Shown: piece by piece, positions 1 to 9,252 of the stretch | How positions within the stretch are numbered: the stretch's first letter is position 1 | Layout of the letters: each line of letters starts with the position of its first letter | Source of the DNA: Hahella sp. | GTDB taxonomy: Bacteria; Pseudomonadota; Gammaproteobacteria; Pseudomonadales; Oleiphilaceae | Direction: 5' to 3' | Length of the DNA stretch: 64,000 nt | NCBI GenBank assembly: GCA_028280065.1 | Contig: JANQMN010000004.1 | Coordinates: 289,469 to 353,468 of the forward strand | Notes under the pieces: model-generated | Seen by the model: only the letters and a program-made list of their open reading frames with translations | The model's database searches: none | What the model was told of the DNA's origin: nothing | Made by a program: the position numbers and the translations under genes

Positions 1-73
1 GAAGAAGCTTGGTTTCCAGTGTACCTATCAAATACATAACACATAGGTCCCAACAGAGTTTTGACAAGGCCGG

Positions 74-2680
74 TTATTCCCCGATTTCCCTTTTTCTCGC
101 CAGCTGCGCCGCTACGGCCCGGGCCTGGGTTCGACTGCGAATTTCAAGTTTGCCGTATACTCTGTTGATATGGGTTTTTACCGTCGCCAACGAAACATGT
201 TGTTGAGCGGCGATTTGGTCGTTGCTGAATCCTTCGCCAATGGCCTGTAATACCTGCCACTCGCGGCGCGTCAACCGGGCATCGGGTGGTTCCGCTAATT
301 GTTTTTTTTGCACAGCGAAAGCGGTACTGACCCTCACCAACCGTTCGAGTCCTTTTAGCGCGTCCGGAGAATCCGCCAACAGCGGTTTGATCTGCAGCCA
401 CAGCGGTACCGCATCCGGTCCCAGCAGCAGCATCTCCCACAGGTAACCTTGAATTAGAAATAGACGAATTAACCCGAGCGCTGATTTTGCTTGTGGCAGA
501 GACGTCAGGTCTAGCTGGCCGGCGGCTTCAGCAGACGAATAATTGGCCCGCCAATGGTGATAAAACTGCAAAAGTGCAAGCTGCCGGGATAAAAGTGGAA
601 CCGGGGAGGACAGTTCATGCGGCTGCACCAGGGATTCAGCCTCCTTCCGCAGCAGCCGGACCGGTAGATTTCCAGCTATTAGCAGTGCAATCCTGGCGCT
701 TAAGAGGTTGTCTTGAGCGTCGTAAATATCCTCACAGGGCGCATGCCATTCGACCTTGGCTGAGAGCTGTCTTAGCTGCTTCGTTGCCCCCCACCAGATA
801 TAGGCCAGCTGCAGGCTTTGCCGGGCTCGAAACTGCCATTGCCGGCAATAAATGGAAGTCTGCAGACGCTGCTCAATATCCTCGGCCAACTTGTTCGCTG
901 TCTTGCCTTGCAGCACATGCAGGCCAAGCTCCAATGCCCGAAAGCAAAGCCACCAGTAATCCCCCTTTGGCTTAGATAGGGCCGAAGCTTCCCGATACAA
1001 CACTTCAGTTTGCTCTGCATCGCCACGCCATAACGAAAATTCGCAACCAAGGCGACATACGGCATCATACAGGGTATCGGCTTGAAGATGCCGGGCCAGC
1101 GCCTGCTGCTTCGCCAGATTTGCCTGCTTGAAAGCCTTTTCCGGCTCTCCGCTAAACATATAGAGTTGCGCCAGACGCAACTGCGAGGCCAGGCCGATAT
1201 GGTACTGCTGGCGGCTTTCCGCAAGCGGCAGTACCTGGCTCAGTTGGGATTCCGCGCGGCCAAGTTCCCCTTTCCACAGAGCAGACATCGCCAAACTGAA
1301 GCGGCAACTCACCAGGTCATGATACTGCCGCAGTTGCGGTAACGCCCGTTTAGCGAGTTGATATGCCGCACCCAACCGATCGTACTTGTATTGAATTTCG
1401 CCTCGCAACACATCTAACCTTGCGACAGTGGCATCCGGCCAGCGAGCGGTGGATAATTCTGCCACGAACTGCTCAGCAGGATTGGACTCCTTACAACCTT
1501 CCAACAACCACCAGGCGTAGAGAATTGCCAGTTCCGGGTCTTCCTGGATATCCGCTTTCGGCAATAACGCAAAAACCTTTGTCAGCAAATCATATCGGGC
1601 GTTTTGGAAAGCAAGCCACCCTGCCTGCCGAAGCCAGTCCTTAGCCATTAAGCGGCTATTGCTGGTTTGGACGAGCTGTACCGCCCGATTGAAGTCGCCC
1701 TCTGCCAGCAATGCTTGGCAAGCTGCGTGGTAGGCGACAGCTAAACGGCTACCGTCGGTTCTAGCCAGATATTGGCAAACCGCCGCCCGAAAAAAACCTG
1801 CAAAGAAGTAGCGTTGCCCCGCGGCATCCAGGTGGAGAAACAATTGCCGCTGTTGCAGCAACTGCAGTTTGGATCGAATGCAATCCTGCCCGGATACGCG
1901 GGCTGCGATGGGTTCATCGAACTGCTCCAGGACACAGAGCGAAAACAGTAAATCCTGTAACTCACCAGGGAGATGCTGCAACACTTCAGCGATTAAAAAG
2001 CCGGAAAAGTCCCGATTTAATTTTTCGCCTTCGATTTGCCGTAGCGAATATCCCTGCTGCAATAATTGCAGTGTCAATAGCCACAGCGCCGGCCACCCTT
2101 GGTAATAAACTTGTAGCCCGGCAATCCAGTTCTGCAGTTCCCCGGAATCCGCTGTGGTATTGAGCGTTAGAATCAGTTCTAGAATTTGCCGATCGTTCAA
2201 GCGCAATGCTGAAGCATCAATCCGGCAAAGCTGGCCATGCAGTTCCGGCTGGCCAAATATCTCGGTATGGCGCAGTTGCGAACAGGCCACCAGCTTCAAG
2301 TTGGGCAACACCGCCATTTCCCGCAGCAGAGAACTCAGTTCGGGGACCGCAAGAAAGTGCAGATTATCCAATACCAGCAGGCAATCGTCTGTGGGCAGGG
2401 ATTGCCGAATATGCCGCAACACCACCCCGACCAAACGGTTATCCCCTTCGCGGTTGATCCGTAAAGGTGCTGCGTCCAACTGTTCAAGCAGCCGTTCGGA
2501 AAATGTCGCCAAATCATTATCCGCAGGGCTCAGGCGTAACCAAATTTTGCTGCCGGTCCAGGATTCGTACCAGCGCAGCGCTTGGCTGCGTTTGCCATGG
2601 CCGGGCGGCGCATGCAGCAGAACGACCTGTTGCTCGGGTAGCAGCTTCAACTCCGGATGTTGGCACCAGCCTATCGCCAT
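74..2680 (-). CDS. MalT/LAL-like LuxR-family transcriptional regulator
   Basis: Large STAND-type regulator with an N-terminal P-loop region, a long helical TPR-like middle and a C-terminal LuxR helix-turn-helix (the last ~65 residues, from LTRREWQVLQ through VSLATVKTHINRVYGKL). MalT-like proteins bind ATP and an inducer, oligomerise and activate transcription. The Walker A region reads APPGHGKRSQ, so the usual Ser/Thr after GK is Arg, and Walker B reads LLVLDNLHFL with Asn where MalT has a second acidic residue; ATP hydrolysis may be weak or lost. I prefer the ATG at 2680 because AAGGGA lies just upstream; an in-frame ATG at 2740 would add 20 residues but has no visible ribosome site. It is divergent from the kinase-fold gene at 2831, a possible target. 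The inducer is unknown. Confidence 0.85.
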   Translation of the reverse strand: MAIGWCQHPELKLLPEQQVVLLHAPPGHGKRSQALRWYESWTGSKIWLRLSPADNDLATFSERLLEQLDAAPLRINREGDNRLVGVVLRHIRQSLPTDDCLLVLDNLHFLAVPELSSLLREMAVLPNLKLVACSQLRHTEIFGQPELHGQLCRIDASALRLNDRQILELILTLNTTADSGELQNWIAGLQVYYQGWPALWLLTLQLLQQGYSLRQIEGEKLNRDFSGFLIAEVLQHLPGELQDLLFSLCVLEQFDEPIAARVSGQDCIRSKLQLLQQRQLFLHLDAAGQRYFFAGFFRAAVCQYLARTDGSRLAVAYHAACQALLAEGDFNRAVQLVQTSNSRLMAKDWLRQAGWLAFQNARYDLLTKVFALLPKADIQEDPELAILYAWWLLEGCKESNPAEQFVAELSTARWPDATVARLDVLRGEIQYKYDRLGAAYQLAKRALPQLRQYHDLVSCRFSLAMSALWKGELGRAESQLSQVLPLAESRQQYHIGLASQLRLAQLYMFSGEPEKAFKQANLAKQQALARHLQADTLYDAVCRLGCEFSLWRGDAEQTEVLYREASALSKPKGDYWWLCFRALELGLHVLQGKTANKLAEDIEQRLQTSIYCRQWQFRARQSLQLAYIWWGATKQLRQLSAKVEWHAPCEDIYDAQDNLLSARIALLIAGNLPVRLLRKEAESLVQPHELSSPVPLLSRQLALLQFYHHWRANYSSAEAAGQLDLTSLPQAKSALGLIRLFLIQGYLWEMLLLGPDAVPLWLQIKPLLADSPDALKGLERLVRVSTAFAVQKKQLAEPPDARLTRREWQVLQAIGEGFSNDQIAAQQHVSLATVKTHINRVYGKLEIRSRTQARAVAAQLARKREIGE

Positions 2681-2830
2681 AGGTCCCTTCTCGTCTCCCG
2701 TGGGTCTTGATCTTGACGAGCTGTAGTTTGACACAACCATAAAGCGAAAAAGTCAACCTTGAGGGTGGATGATGAAGGCACCCGGACAGCCTATAGTAGA
2801 TCCATCGGTTTTTCATCTCAGAGGATAGTC

Positions 2831-3997
2831 ATGTCAGGTCAAACGAACAGCGCATTCAACCTAGCCGGTGCTCAACAAGTCGACGTAGATGTGGAAGCTC
2901 AACGGCGCGCGGCACAGCTCGCCTTTGTCAAGTCCGGGCAGGATGTATTGGTGGGTTCGCTGGCGGATAGCGGAATCACACTGGATCAGTTGCAATCTGT
3001 CGCTAGCGAATCTCCCGAGGTGATAGAAGCCTTCACCGATGGCTTGACCGCCATTGTGTATCACATAGAGCTTGCGGACAAAGAGTGGAATCTCAAAGTC
3101 AAACGGCCGGAAAGCCTGGTGCGGAACGTCGATGGTCAGACTTCCTTTCTCAATGAAGTACAACGCCGCCGTGATTTTGCCGAGCTGAAAACGGACCCGG
3201 CCATTCGCCGCAACCCTAGAGCCCGGAGAGCGCTATCTCATCTTGTCGACACCCGCTATGCCTCCTTTCTCGACGGCATCATGCTGTCGCCTTGGATTCC
3301 CGGTGAACGCCTTGATGAATTCAATGAATCCATCCTGGAGCAAATATTTGCCACAACGGTGCAGTTGGAGCTCAATGGATTTCTGGAATGGGATATGTGT
3401 CCGGGTAATATTCTCTATAACGGGGAGAACATCCGCCTGTTCGATTTTGGCTACTGTTACCGGTTCGACCCGCTCCGGCACTTCAACAGTTGCGGCCTAA
3501 ATGCACCCATGTTTCATTCTGTCGAACGGCTGGAAACCCGCAACTTCTTTGGTTACCTACTCAAACGGGAAACAAGCTGGTCTCATACCGCCATCCTGTC
3601 TCTGTTCGAGTTGGAGAAGCGTCTGGCGGTAGAAGCGTATGAATATAAATATACGGAGCTGAAACAACGCGGGGCCAGCGAGTCTGTTCTGTCCTGGCTG
3701 GAGGATATTTTGCAACGCTGGAAAGGGGCTCTGAGGGACAGGACAGCACTGGAACAGCTGTTCATTCTGGAAAGTTACCGTTCCCACACATTGGATATCC
3801 ACGATGATCTGAGCGGAAAATCCTGCACACCCATGACACTCTCCCGCATTGCCAAGGTACAGGATATTTTGCAGCTTCACTACGATTACCTGCTGCACCA
3901 TGGCGGCCTGTTGTTCGGCGACGAGAATTTGTCCAAGCAGGCGTTACTGGAAAAAACCGGGAATCATCGACGGCTGGCTCAGCAATATCAGCTTTGA
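2831..3997 (+). CDS. Protein-kinase-fold / aminoglycoside-phosphotransferase-like protein
   Basis: A 388-residue protein with all the landmarks of the kinase fold: a beta-3 lysine in WNLKVKRP (about K89), a helix-C glutamate in FLNEVQRR (about E109), a catalytic loop WDMCPGNILY (D188, N193) and a DFG triplet (205-207). The catalytic-loop histidine of HxD is Trp, as in some small-molecule and lipopolysaccharide kinases. No signal peptide or membrane segment is seen, so it is probably cytoplasmic. The start is the ATG preceded by AGAGGA; longer in-frame extensions lack a ribosome site. It is transcribed away from the LAL regulator and is probably controlled by it (inference). The substrate, protein or small molecule, cannot be told from sequence. 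Confidence 0.7.
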   Translation: MSGQTNSAFNLAGAQQVDVDVEAQRRAAQLAFVKSGQDVLVGSLADSGITLDQLQSVASESPEVIEAFTDGLTAIVYHIELADKEWNLKVKRPESLVRNVDGQTSFLNEVQRRRDFAELKTDPAIRRNPRARRALSHLVDTRYASFLDGIMLSPWIPGERLDEFNESILEQIFATTVQLELNGFLEWDMCPGNILYNGENIRLFDFGYCYRFDPLRHFNSCGLNAPMFHSVERLETRNFFGYLLKRETSWSHTAILSLFELEKRLAVEAYEYKYTELKQRGASESVLSWLEDILQRWKGALRDRTALEQLFILESYRSHTLDIHDDLSGKSCTPMTLSRIAKVQDILQLHYDYLLHHGGLLFGDENLSKQALLEKTGNHRRLAQQYQL

Positions 3998-4127
3998 CGG
4001 GCTGCCTTCTGTCCTTGGAACGAAAACATCGGCCTTCAATAGCACATTACCAAAGCGACAATTGTCATGACCCGATAACGAAATTCCGGGATAATAGACA
4101 AACGATTCCGGATTTGGGCTGTTTGCC

Positions 4128-4976
4128 GTGAAAGAACTCTTAGTATTCGACCTGGATGGAACCCTGATTAACCGTGAGCAGGTGCTCTCGCCTTATACCC
4201 GTCAAGTTCTTCATGCGCTGCGCCAACGGGACATTCATTTCACCATCGCCACCGGCCGCTCCCGTCCCGTGGCCGAGCCCTGTTACCAGGGTTTTCATTT
4301 TCACCTGCCCCAAGTCTACAAAAACGGGGCAATCGTGTGGAATCCTGATAGCCAACGCTATTCCCATAGGATGCATCTGACCGGTTCCGACGTGGAGACG
4401 ATATTGTCCATGGCGGTGTCTTACCCGGTTAATCTGTTTATGTTTGCCATGGACGACAACCATCATCCTTGCTTTTGGTTCAAGGAACACCCGCAGTTGA
4501 AATCGCAGCCGAATAAACTACACGAAATTCTCGGCAAACTTCAAAGTAACCACTCCCATTTACAATGGTCAGATGACAAGTTACTCGCCAGCGAGCATAG
4601 CGTGATCAATGTACTTTCCATTGGCCGGGAACGAGCGATACTTGACCTGGCCAAGGACTTGGAAAGCACTGGACGTTGGCAGGTGCATTACAGCGATGAT
4701 ATGTACTATTCAGGTTTTTATTGGCTGGATGTGCATCACAAGGAAGTGTCTAAAGGACAGGCAGTCGCGAAACTGAAACAGGATTTCGCCTATGACTATG
4801 TGATTGCGTTCGGCGATGCGCACAATGACCATGACTTGTTCGGCATAGCCGACGAGGCCTATGCGCCGGCAAATGCAGATGCTTACATACAACAATGTGC
4901 AACTGCGGTTATCGGCCATCACGATGAAGATGGTATCGCAAACTTTTTAGCCGAACGATTCAATCTGCCCTGTTGA
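4128..4976 (+). CDS. HAD-superfamily Cof-type sugar-phosphate phosphatase
   Basis: A 282-residue Cof/type IIB HAD hydrolase. Motif I is FDLDGTL at residues 7-13 (D8 nucleophile, D10 acid/base), motif II is the Thr of TIATGRS, motif III the Lys of SKGQAV, and motif IV GDAHNDHDLF supplies the Mg-binding Asp residues. Length fits the YbiV/YidA group, which dephosphorylates sugar phosphates and FMN-type substrates in the cytoplasm. The start is a GTG. It stands alone between the kinase-fold gene and the DUF5675 gene. Individual substrate cannot be predicted. Confidence 0.88.
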   Translation: MKELLVFDLDGTLINREQVLSPYTRQVLHALRQRDIHFTIATGRSRPVAEPCYQGFHFHLPQVYKNGAIVWNPDSQRYSHRMHLTGSDVETILSMAVSYPVNLFMFAMDDNHHPCFWFKEHPQLKSQPNKLHEILGKLQSNHSHLQWSDDKLLASEHSVINVLSIGRERAILDLAKDLESTGRWQVHYSDDMYYSGFYWLDVHHKEVSKGQAVAKLKQDFAYDYVIAFGDAHNDHDLFGIADEAYAPANADAYIQQCATAVIGHHDEDGIANFLAERFNLPC

Positions 4977-5140
4977 GTAGGGTCCGGCATATCCACCGTC
5001 CAATTTGGTTGCACCGCCGCCGGTTCTGCCTTTCCGATGTAAGAGATATCTCACAAACACTATCAAGGATATCGCACGGCGGCTTCCTTCCATTTCTGGT
5101 ACATTGCCGTTTTACCCAAGGCAATCCAAAAGGAATTGAA

Positions 5141-5701
5141 ATGAAGGCTGATATCAAGATCACCCGCACTCGAATCGCCCACGAAATCACCGAATCTCAA
5201 CATGCAGCCGGACGCACCAAGGAAAGAAATTCATCCTCCGTTTTAGGTCAGGTCATGCTTGGCGAACTCCACGTTGAACTGCCCTTTCCCCATATCAATA
5301 CCCACCCCAATATCTACACCATAGAATTTCCCTGGTGCAACAGCCTCAACACTTATCATTGCATACCTACCGGCGCTTACCCCGCCTATATCCGAACAGA
5401 CGGAAATCTAGGCTGGCGAATAGAACTGGTGGGAGTTCCCAAACGCGCCAATGTACAAATACACCGAGGAAGCTACGAAAGCCAAATCAATGGCTGTATA
5501 TTGCCGGGATTGACCCAAGGAACAGTATATTCCGAGGTCATAGACGACCGCCGAAAACTTCCGGCAAAGAAGAGCCTGCCTACGGTCGGAAATGCGACAC
5601 AAGCCCTCCGGTACATCAAGGATATTATAGAGACTTATGATGTCTCGGAACTTGAAGTCGTGGTATCTGAGCAATACCCCGAAGCGGTCATGAGTTTCTG
5701 A
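5141..5701 (+). CDS. DUF5675 family protein
   Basis: A 186-residue protein matching the DUF5675 pattern: an entry pattern resembling IPAGxYP (CIPTGAYPAYI), an IHRG segment, and the hallmark GCILPG near residue 120. The family is found in phages and bacteria and is loosely likened to L,D-transpeptidase-type cores, but no activity is established. The ATG at 5141 is preceded by AAAGGA at good spacing; the 56 codons upstream that stay open have no ribosome site. No signal peptide is visible. It has no clear operon partner. Confidence 0.75.
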   Translation: MKADIKITRTRIAHEITESQHAAGRTKERNSSSVLGQVMLGELHVELPFPHINTHPNIYTIEFPWCNSLNTYHCIPTGAYPAYIRTDGNLGWRIELVGVPKRANVQIHRGSYESQINGCILPGLTQGTVYSEVIDDRRKLPAKKSLPTVGNATQALRYIKDIIETYDVSELEVVVSEQYPEAVMSF

Positions 5702-5817
5702 TCAGTTACGCATTCGCCGGCTATGGATCATCAACGTCGATTACGGATTTCCATGCTATCTTTTACAAAGAAACGAAATTCTGTGGTCTGCAACGGGTAA
5801 ATTCCCGGAGAGATGTT

Positions 5818-6753
5818 ATGGTTTCGGAACGACGCACCAAAGAAGGCTCGATCCTGCGGAGCTTTTTCGATGACCAGCTATCTTACATTGGTGGCTTGGT
5901 TAACAACTGGAAGCAAAGCCGCAAGCGTCAGGAGTTGGAAAAGCAAATCGTGGAATCCGTGGTCGATGTGTCCAATCAGCGACTTCGCTCGACACCGCAA
6001 TACGTAAAGGCTCTGCGGTCTTGTGCAGTCAGGCTTTACCATCATGTGCAGGAAACCGCAGACAAACTTCCCGGGCCTACCGACCTGGCGCCAGAAGCAT
6101 TTTCTGACCATCCCTTAATCAATAGCCTGTTTGTCAATCCGGATGACATCACACGATTTCTATCCCGCGATCAGGAACTTCTGAAATACCGCAAGGATAG
6201 GCCCTTGGTTTCCAGCATCCATGGGTATCTGGTTGCACAGAAAACGATCAAACAAGTTTTGGGCAGCAGTCTGGTAGATGGTCAGGTTGTTAATGATGTT
6301 CTACAAAACACGATAAATTTTTCCGCTCACAAGATTTACACACCTGCGGCATCCTCGGAAGAAGCACTGGGTTTGATTAAGTCATTTTTGTTTGAGCAGA
6401 TAATTTCCTCAGTCAGCGAAGAACTAAACAACGAAATGAAACAAGAAAAAATGCGCATGGCCGGAAAAGATCATACCGCCCATATCAATAGCCTCAGCAA
6501 TCCGAGCGTTTACCTGCGCCATCTGACGGAGCAACTGGAGCATGCTCCGGATCTTTTGTCGTTACAGTCGTCACAGTTAAAAGTCAGCAAACGCGGGGTG
6601 CTGCTGGACCCGGCGGACCGTCAGGCTGCCAACGAATTCGATTTATATGAAATCCGCTGGAACAAGCAGTTGCAAAAAGTCATCGTGCCGGTTCGCTGCC
6701 AAGCAACAAGCGGTCAGAAAACATACAGCTCAATTCTGGGCTATACTGAATAG
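5818..6753 (+). CDS. Conserved-looking protein of unknown function
   Basis: A 311-residue, largely helical, charged protein with no motif I recognise. It has no signal peptide and no membrane segment. The N-terminal ~60 residues are rich in Arg/Lys and look amphipathic; a charged stretch EELNNEMKQEKMRM lies around residue 205. A GGAGAG ribosome site precedes the ATG. It sits about 95 bases upstream of the chemoreceptor gene on the same strand, so the two may be cotranscribed. Treat as hypothetical. Confidence 0.6.
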   Translation: MVSERRTKEGSILRSFFDDQLSYIGGLVNNWKQSRKRQELEKQIVESVVDVSNQRLRSTPQYVKALRSCAVRLYHHVQETADKLPGPTDLAPEAFSDHPLINSLFVNPDDITRFLSRDQELLKYRKDRPLVSSIHGYLVAQKTIKQVLGSSLVDGQVVNDVLQNTINFSAHKIYTPAASSEEALGLIKSFLFEQIISSVSEELNNEMKQEKMRMAGKDHTAHINSLSNPSVYLRHLTEQLEHAPDLLSLQSSQLKVSKRGVLLDPADRQAANEFDLYEIRWNKQLQKVIVPVRCQATSGQKTYSSILGYTE

Positions 6754-6848
6754 ATTGAACCTGTTTCAAGATAGGCCATTAGGTGGACCGTTATTCATTT
6801 TCCTCCCATGGCTGACATCAGCACCCACCGATACGACAGGTAAAAGAA

Positions 6849-8483
6849 ATGTTCTGGTCACAGCTTTCTATAAAACTCAAATTCCTGGTAATTGTCATCG
6901 TTGCAGTGTTTGCCATTATTGCAACCGCTCTTTATAGCTCTTTGCAGCTAAGAAGTTCTATCTATAGTTTGGAAAATATTCTGGCCCGGGAATCCAAAAA
7001 TGAAATGCTCGCCGCCCAGGCAAACATCGAGTTTAAACGCCAGGTCCAGGAGTGGAAAAACGTCTTGTTACGTGGACACGATTCCGCTAGAAACCAAAAG
7101 TATTGGAGGCAGTTCAAGCAGCAGGAAGAAAAAGTTCGTTCGATTGTTACCGAACTGATAGCCGGCTTGGAAGAGCAGCCGGAGTTACGGCAGACGGCGG
7201 AAGATTTTCTGCGGGACCATCAAAAAATGGGAACTGCCTATGCAGCCGGTAAAAGTGCCTTCGAGCAAGACGGGTTTAATCATAAAACCGGCGACAAAGC
7301 GGTATCCGGAATCGACCGGGCGCCATCCGCCGCGATGCAGGAGTTAGGCGAAAAACTCGCGGAGTTATCGCTCCAAGCACAGGCTGCGGCAATCGCGACC
7401 GCGGACTCCGCGATTACCACCACCTATGTTCTGCTCTTGATCATCACTTTGGTTGTCGTATTGATTACCTACTATTCCGTTAATCGGTTAATCGTCAATC
7501 CGATGTCTACCCAAATTTCCGCCATTAGAGAACTCAGTGAAGGTAATTTGAGCATTGAGTTTGAAGTGAAAAGGCAGGATGAACTTGGCAGATTGGGATT
7601 GGCGACCCAGGATTTGAAGGACTTTCTCTCTGCCAGCCTGAACGAAATGAAAGAAACCTCCCTCAGCTTACATGGCCGTGCGAAGGAACTGGATAATGTT
7701 GCCAGTGAAATAAGCCATGCGTCCGAGCAGCAGCATAAGAGCACCGACCAGATTGCGACGGCCATTGAAGAGATGGCCAACAGTGCGCACACTGTCGCCG
7801 ATTACGCGGCTGCCACGGCTGAGTCGACGGAAGCCACGGACGAGAAGGTAAATGCAAGCTCCAAGGCGATGTCGCTGGCCAATAATACAATTGACCACTT
7901 GGTTAAAGAAATCGCCGACGCTTCAGAGGTAATAAAGCAACTGGCCACGGATTCGGCAAATGTCGGCTCGGTACTAAACGTCATTCGGGGAATTGCCGAA
8001 CAAACTAACCTCTTAGCCCTTAATGCTGCGATTGAAGCAGCCAGAGCCGGTGAACAGGGCCGCGGTTTTGCCGTTGTGGCAGACGAAGTTCGGTCGCTTG
8101 CGCAACGGACACAGGATTCCACCATCGAAATAGAATCCATCCTGGAAAAGGTGCAAAGTGGTGCGGAAGCCGCTGTGAAAGCAATGGAAACAGGAAAAAC
8201 CCGGACAGACGACGTGGTTGAGAAAGTCTCCCAAGCCAACGAAAACCTGGCGGCAATAGTCACCGCCATTGGCGATATCACTCAGAAGAGCACGGAGATT
8301 TCCACGTCTTCTTCCGAACAGTCACAAGTAGCGGAAGAATTATCAGGACTGGTAGCCCAGTTGACTGAGCTTTCAGAAAACACCCGCAATCAGGTGGACC
8401 AGGCCAATACCATCAGTAAAGGCTTGTTAAGCTTGTCTAAAGGATTTGACCAGCACCTGTCGAGATTTGACCTTTCAAGTTAG
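6849..8483 (+). CDS. Methyl-accepting chemotaxis protein
   Basis: A 544-residue transmembrane chemoreceptor. TM1 is at about 12-32, followed by a periplasmic four-helix-bundle-like sensor, TM2 at about 191-212, a HAMP linker, and the cytoplasmic coiled-coil signalling domain. The conserved hairpin tip lies at about 379-414 ([20 protein letters not shown], followed by [13 protein letters not shown]). It should form trimers of dimers with CheW/CheA at the inner membrane. No che genes are nearby, so it works with a remote chemotaxis system. The ligand is unknown. Confidence 0.95.
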   Translation: MFWSQLSIKLKFLVIVIVAVFAIIATALYSSLQLRSSIYSLENILARESKNEMLAAQANIEFKRQVQEWKNVLLRGHDSARNQKYWRQFKQQEEKVRSIVTELIAGLEEQPELRQTAEDFLRDHQKMGTAYAAGKSAFEQDGFNHKTGDKAVSGIDRAPSAAMQELGEKLAELSLQAQAAAIATADSAITTTYVLLLIITLVVVLITYYSVNRLIVNPMSTQISAIRELSEGNLSIEFEVKRQDELGRLGLATQDLKDFLSASLNEMKETSLSLHGRAKELDNVASEISHASEQQHKSTDQIATAIEEMANSAHTVADYAAATAESTEATDEKVNASSKAMSLANNTIDHLVKEIADASEVIKQLATDSANVGSVLNVIRGIAEQTNLLALNAAIEAARAGEQGRGFAVVADEVRSLAQRTQDSTIEIESILEKVQSGAEAAVKAMETGKTRTDDVVEKVSQANENLAAIVTAIGDITQKSTEISTSSSEQSQVAEELSGLVAQLTELSENTRNQVDQANTISKGLLSLSKGFDQHLSRFDLSS

Positions 8484-8522
8484 TGGTGCAATACGCGGCA
8501 GTAAACGCCAGGTGGTTCTTAT

Positions 8523-8562
8523 CCGGATGCGGAGCTATCCGGGTGAGACCGCATACGGGTCT
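8523..8562. terminator. Paired stem-loops between convergent genes
   Basis: Two consecutive hairpins lie between the chemoreceptor and the exonuclease gene: CCGGAT/ATCCGG (8523-8528 with 8537-8542) and AGACC/GGTCT (8546-8550 with 8558-8562). Position between convergent genes suggests transcription termination. There is no clear T-tract, so this is a moderate call. Confidence 0.4.
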
Positions 8563-8581
8563 GTTCAAGTCAAATCATGAT

Positions 8582-9238
8582 TCAATAATACTTCGAGCTA
8601 ACAAAGCTCTTGGCCGGTAACGTTTTACTACCTCCTATCTCATGGCACAGCACTAGCGCGAGTTCCGCCGTTGCGTATGCATCCTCCAGGGCATTGTGCC
8701 GGGGCGCAGCCGGTAACCGGTAACGCTGTCGACAACCCTCCAGAGTCAGGCTGTTCTTGGTAATATCCGTACCGCTATGCTGCAAGCGTTTTTGCTCAAG
8801 TAACAGTGTATCGATAACCGGTACTTTAAATGCGGTCATCCCTTCCTGAACAGCCGCGATATTAAGAAACGCCATATCCAACTGCGCGTGATGAAAGATC
8901 AATACCCTCCCCTGAATAGCCTCCTGCAGGATCAACAAGGCGGCATATAAGTCATAGCCGTCACGCCGGTCGATATCCCGTATGCCATGGATGGTCGCGC
9001 TGCTACCGGCAGCCTGATCCGCATCTATCAACAGGTGCTGGCAGCTACTTAACAGAATTTCCCCGCGTTCAATATTGACCATGCCGATACTGAGAATATG
9101 GCCATTTTTCGGATCAAGGCTATTGGTTTCCAAATCGACCGCGACCATCGGGCAGCGGTCATAAGGCAATGAGAGGTCGACACTATTGGCAGGTGCCCTG
9201 GTTCTTTTCGGCCAGATGGAAAATGGCGATCCAGGCAT
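8582..9238 (-). CDS. DEDDh 3'-5' exonuclease (DNA polymerase III epsilon-like)
   Basis: A 218-residue RNase T/DnaQ-fold exonuclease. ExoI is VAVDLETNSLD (catalytic Asp and Glu), ExoII is FHHAQLDMAFLN, and ExoIII is RHNALEDAYATAEL with the His and Asp of the DEDDh type. It is far shorter than fused polymerases and lacks a polymerase-binding tail, so it is probably a stand-alone nuclease. It starts 14 bases after the end of the DUF294 gene, on the same strand; this exonuclease-DUF294-symporter order recurs in gammaproteobacteria, though its role there is not understood. Confidence 0.88.
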   Translation of the reverse strand: MPGSPFSIWPKRTRAPANSVDLSLPYDRCPMVAVDLETNSLDPKNGHILSIGMVNIERGEILLSSCQHLLIDADQAAGSSATIHGIRDIDRRDGYDLYAALLILQEAIQGRVLIFHHAQLDMAFLNIAAVQEGMTAFKVPVIDTLLLEQKRLQHSGTDITKNSLTLEGCRQRYRLPAAPRHNALEDAYATAELALVLCHEIGGSKTLPAKSFVSSKYY

Positions 9239-9252
9239 TCGATCCCCTTGGC

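Noticed and set aside
144..2682. Several long opposite-strand and shifted open frames inside the LAL regulator gene
   Set aside because: They are shadows of a gene with clear domain content on the minus strand.
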